DNA from: CAZBZG01 sp964496245
GTDB taxonomy: Bacteria; Planctomycetota; SZUA-567
Direction of reading: 5' to 3'
NCBI GenBank assembly: GCA_964496245.1
Contig: CAZBZG010000089.1
Coordinates: 1-15,809, forward strand
DNA length: 15,809 nucleotides
The notes under the pieces are model-generated. The model was given only the letters and a program-made list of their open reading frames with translations, did no database searches and was not told the DNA's origin. Numbering within the stretch: position 1 is the first letter of the stretch; each line of letters begins with the position of its first letter. Shown one piece after another: positions 13,765 through 15,809 of this stretch. A program made the translations under genes and the position numbers.

Positions 13765-14781
13765 TCAGCTGAGACTCCGAATGCGGGACCCCAGTCCCAG
13801 CGCCACGGCCATATCCGAAGCCTTCTCCTGCAGGACAAGCTCATCCGTCGCGGTCACGTCGAGCGTCTCGAAAGGCATAAATCGCTGCGTATCCAGATCG
13901 AACACCTCGCCCAGGGCCTCCACGATCCCGGGAAACGTCGCCGCTCCGCCGGATACGTACACCCGGCTGACCGTCTGTTCGAACTGATTCTCGTAGTAGT
14001 CGAAGGAGAGCCGGACCTCACTCGCCAGGTCATCGATGATCGGCAGCATGGCATCGCGCATGCTGCTCATCGCCTCCCCCGGGTCCTCCTTCATCGACTC
14101 GACTACGGTCGGTTCCTCGCCGAATCGCTTGGCCACCGAGTCGGTCATGGCATTGCCCGCCGTGTAGACTTCACGCGTGAAGCACTCGGATGTGCCCTTC
14201 TGAATACAGATGCTCGTCTTGGACGCGCCGATGTCCACGAGCGCCACAGCCTCGCCTTCGCCCGCCAGTTCGGCCCGCAGGTTGCAGAGCTCGTAGGCAT
14301 TGTGGAGCGCGAAGAGATCCACGTCGATCACCGTGGGCTGCAACTTGAGATTCTGCAGCATGGCGAGATGCTCCTCGACCAGCTGCCGCTTGGCCGCCAC
14401 CAGGAGCACGCGGATCTGGTTGCCACCCTCGTCCGCCGCCCCCAGCTCCTGGCAGTCCAGCTGCACTTCGTCGACATCGTAGGGAATGTATTTGTCGGCC
14501 TCGTATCGTACCGCCTGCCGCAGTTCGTCCGATGGCATCTGCATCATGGTGACCTGCCGCACAATGACCGACCGACCGCTGACCGACGTCACGACGCTGC
14601 GGCTCTTCAGATCGTTGTTGGCGATCACAGCGTGGATGGTCTCTTCGACCATGTCCGGAGACGGAATCCGCTCCCACCCGACTCCGGTGACGGTGATTTC
14701 GTCCCCCGCGCCTGTCAGCTCGACCGCCTTGACGCTGTAGGTGCCGATATCCAATCCCAGAACAGTGCGCTGTCTAGCCAC
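13765..14781 (-). CDS. pilM: PilM, actin-like ATPase of the pilus assembly complex
   Basis: The 338-residue product is an FtsA/actin-fold protein: phosphate-1 motif LGLDIGT at residues 8-14, phosphate-2 motif LVDIGASKT at 181-189, and the adenosine motif VSGGAATFPGI toward the C-terminus. PilM family markers include QMPSDELRQAVRYEADKYIPYDVDEVQLD. It is a cytoplasmic ring component that binds the PilN N-terminal peptide. GTG at 14781 is chosen because GGGGAG (14794-14789) is seven bases upstream; a GTG at 14796 lacks a binding site. It is the first gene of a compact pilMNOPQ operon and is transcribed divergently from the response regulator. Confidence 0.95.
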   Translation of the reverse strand: MARQRTVLGLDIGTYSVKAVELTGAGDEITVTGVGWERIPSPDMVEETIHAVIANNDLKSRSVVTSVSGRSVIVRQVTMMQMPSDELRQAVRYEADKYIPYDVDEVQLDCQELGAADEGGNQIRVLLVAAKRQLVEEHLAMLQNLKLQPTVIDVDLFALHNAYELCNLRAELAGEGEAVALVDIGASKTSICIQKGTSECFTREVYTAGNAMTDSVAKRFGEEPTVVESMKEDPGEAMSSMRDAMLPIIDDLASEVRLSFDYYENQFEQTVSRVYVSGGAATFPGIVEALGEVFDLDTQRFMPFETLDVTATDELVLQEKASDMAVALGLGSRIRSLS

Positions 14782-14861
14782 GGACCGACTCCCCACATGG
14801 AATATCGCAGGTGCTGCGCCGCGACACGGGGCGGCTGTCCACCATACGGAAGCTCTTGTAT

Positions 14862-14940
14862 CTTATCGGCAATCCCCTCGCAGGGCATTGTTTGTTTCCG
14901 AACTTTTCTGCGACCTTTCCGGGCCGCCACGTCCGATAAG
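14862..14940. repeat. Inverted 8-bp half-sites in the pilM/regulator intergenic region
   Basis: CTTATCGG (14862-14869) and its exact reverse complement CCGATAAG (14933-14940) are 71 bp apart start to start, close to seven helical turns, in the 289-bp region between pilM and the response regulator gene. A pair of binding sites for a dimeric regulator is possible. No convincing pilM promoter was identified here. Confidence 0.25.
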
Positions 14941-14964
14941 GCAACCCCGCTCTCTTCCACAGCC

Positions 14965-14992
14965 TTGACAAGGGACCTCGCCCCCGTAGAAT
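14965..14992 (+). promoter_or_regulatory. Strong sigma70 promoter of the response regulator gene
   Basis: A perfect -35 TTGACA (14965-14970) is followed after 16 bp by TAGAAT (14987-14992), a 5/6 match to TATAAT. The expected start is near 14999, giving a leader of about 72 nt. Confidence 0.75.
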
Positions 14993-14995
14993 GCG

Positions 14996-15039
14996 GAAGT
15001 TGGCCCATTGCTTTCAGCAAAAGCGGGAATCGCAACTTC
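14996..15039 (+). other. Nested stem-loops in the response regulator leader
   Basis: GAAGTTG (14996-15002) and CAACTTC (15033-15039) form a 7-bp outer stem. Inside it, GCTTT (15010-15014) and AAAGC (15020-15024) form a 5-bp stem with a 5-nt loop. The outer arm lies at the predicted transcription start, so the structure would cap the 5' end of the mRNA; as DNA it could also be an operator just downstream of the -10. Confidence 0.35.
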
Positions 15040-15070
15040 GTACACCATCTTCCTATGTGAGGATCGCGCC

Positions 15071-15688
15071 ATGGACGGGCAGCGCAAATCCGTGATCATC
15101 CTCGAAGATGATCCCGACATCTCAGACCTGCTCGCCCAACTGATCCGTTCCTACGGCGCCAGCCCGACCGTCTGCAGCGACGAGCAGTCGGTCTTGCGCG
15201 CCGTGGAACAGCAGAACGTAGCCCTGGCTCTCCTGGACATCATGCTTCCCGGCACCGACGGCCGGGAGACCCTCTCGGCCCTGCGCAAGCAAAAGGTCTC
15301 CTTTCCGATCTACTTCATGACAGGCATCAACACAAACGAGATCAGCGAGGCCTACTTCGCACTCGCCGACGGCGTTCTCCAGAAACCCTTCTCAATCAAG
15401 GCGTTGCGGAACCTCCTGGACAAGACGCTCGCCCTGCCCCACGTCCCCGAGACGCCGAGCGAGCCGCGTCGCAAGCTCCTGGAACTCATGGCCACCGTGG
15501 CCACGGAGCAGGAAAGCATCCGGCGGCAGCAGGCCCGCCTGGCCGCCCTGTCAGTCGGCCTGGAACGAAACGAGTCCCAATCCGCTGCAGAGCAACTCAA
15601 GGAAGTCGGCATGGCCCTGGAAGCCAGCCTTGCGCGCGTATCCTCGGAGCTCGAAGCGCTCCGTCTCCTCCTGGATCCAGCGGAGTGA
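15071..15688 (+). CDS. Response regulator: receiver domain with C-terminal coiled coil
   Basis: The 205-residue product has a receiver domain in residues 6-122: acidic pocket E12-D13-D14, phosphoacceptor D56 in LALLDIMLPGTDG, conserved T84 in FMTG and K105 in QKPF. Residues 135-200 are charged and helical (LLELMATVATEQESIRRQQARL to VSSELEALRLLL), consistent with a coiled coil; no DNA-binding, enzymatic or GGDEF output domain is visible. It probably acts through protein-protein contact after phosphorylation by an unlinked histidine kinase. ATG at 15071 has GAGGA about eight bases upstream. It is transcribed divergently from pilM, which hints at a role in pilus control or twitching, but that is inference. 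No partner kinase is in the window. Confidence 0.9.
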   Translation: MDGQRKSVIILEDDPDISDLLAQLIRSYGASPTVCSDEQSVLRAVEQQNVALALLDIMLPGTDGRETLSALRKQKVSFPIYFMTGINTNEISEAYFALADGVLQKPFSIKALRNLLDKTLALPHVPETPSEPRRKLLELMATVATEQESIRRQQARLAALSVGLERNESQSAAEQLKEVGMALEASLARVSSELEALRLLLDPAE

Positions 15689-15721
15689 TCCCCCCGCAAG
15701 CGGCACGCCAGAAACATCCGC

Positions 15722-15765
15722 ACCCCCTGTCTCGAGGAATTCAGGTCTTTTGCTGGAAAGGGGGT
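15722..15765 (+). terminator. Weak candidate hairpin after the response regulator
   Basis: ACCCCCT (15722-15728) and AGGGGGT (15759-15765) could pair with a 30-nt loop, 33 bp after the stop. The long loop and absent T-run make this a weak candidate. The remaining bases to the window end hold no feature I can support. Confidence 0.25.
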
Positions 15766-15809
15766 ATCCACTTCGCTCTCGCAGCATCTCTCAGGTCCTG
15801 CCGGCGGCT

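Noticed and set aside
1..15809. CRISPR arrays, tRNA/rRNA genes, insertion sequences or attachment sites
   Set aside because: No spaced direct repeats, tRNA-like cloverleaf or T-arm signature, transposase motifs or terminal inverted repeats with target duplication were seen on either strand.

Overview
This is a G+C-rich chromosomal window from a diderm (Gram-negative-type) bacterium. An outer-membrane porin, a secretin and a PilMNO inner-membrane assembly set all require two membranes. The lineage cannot be fixed from this sequence. The mix of a short tuf-rpsJ-rplC cluster, a coiled-coil-led porin, and an ECF sigma factor paired with a large anti-sigma/propeller fusion fits a PVC-like or poorly cultured phylum (Planctomycetota, Kiritimatiellota or Hydrogenedentota type) better than a proteobacterium. 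That placement is inference.

Left part (plus strand, 1-2937): the last codons of tuf, then rpsJ (S10) and rplC (L3). The ribosomal run stops there instead of continuing with rplD/rplW/rplB: a hairpin follows rplC, and the next gene is an independently promoted outer-membrane porin that ends in a strong terminator. The rpsJ-rplC spacer can fold into a stem-loop whose 3' arm touches the rplC ribosome binding site.

Middle part (minus strand, read right to left, 9281-3040): a stand-alone DUF2344 protein, ribonuclease G/E (rng), an ECF sigma factor, an 814-residue zinc-finger anti-sigma factor, then rplU (L21) and rpmA (L27). In many bacteria rng, rplU and rpmA are close neighbours; here the sigma/anti-sigma pair sits between them. 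The pair has its own candidate ECF-type promoter and a terminator. A consensus-like sigma70 promoter for rplU-rpmA starts just beyond that terminator. The anti-sigma protein joins a cytoplasmic HxxxCxxC zinc finger, one membrane helix, nine Trp-centred repeats and a PQQ/BamB-type beta-propeller in one chain. It is the most novel-looking element in the window.

Right part (minus strand, 14781-9408): a tightly packed pilM-pilN-pilO-pilP-pilQ operon for the alignment complex and secretin of a type IV pilus or type II secretion-like machine, closed by a terminator. No pilin, motor ATPase or PilC/GspF platform gene is in the window. The PilP-position protein is unusual: it has no lipobox and carries an inserted helical region.

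Far right (plus strand): divergently from pilM, a strong sigma70 promoter and a structured leader drive a response regulator whose only visible output is a coiled coil. Its position suggests, but does not prove, a link to the pilus genes. No tRNA, rRNA, CRISPR array or insertion sequence was recognised.
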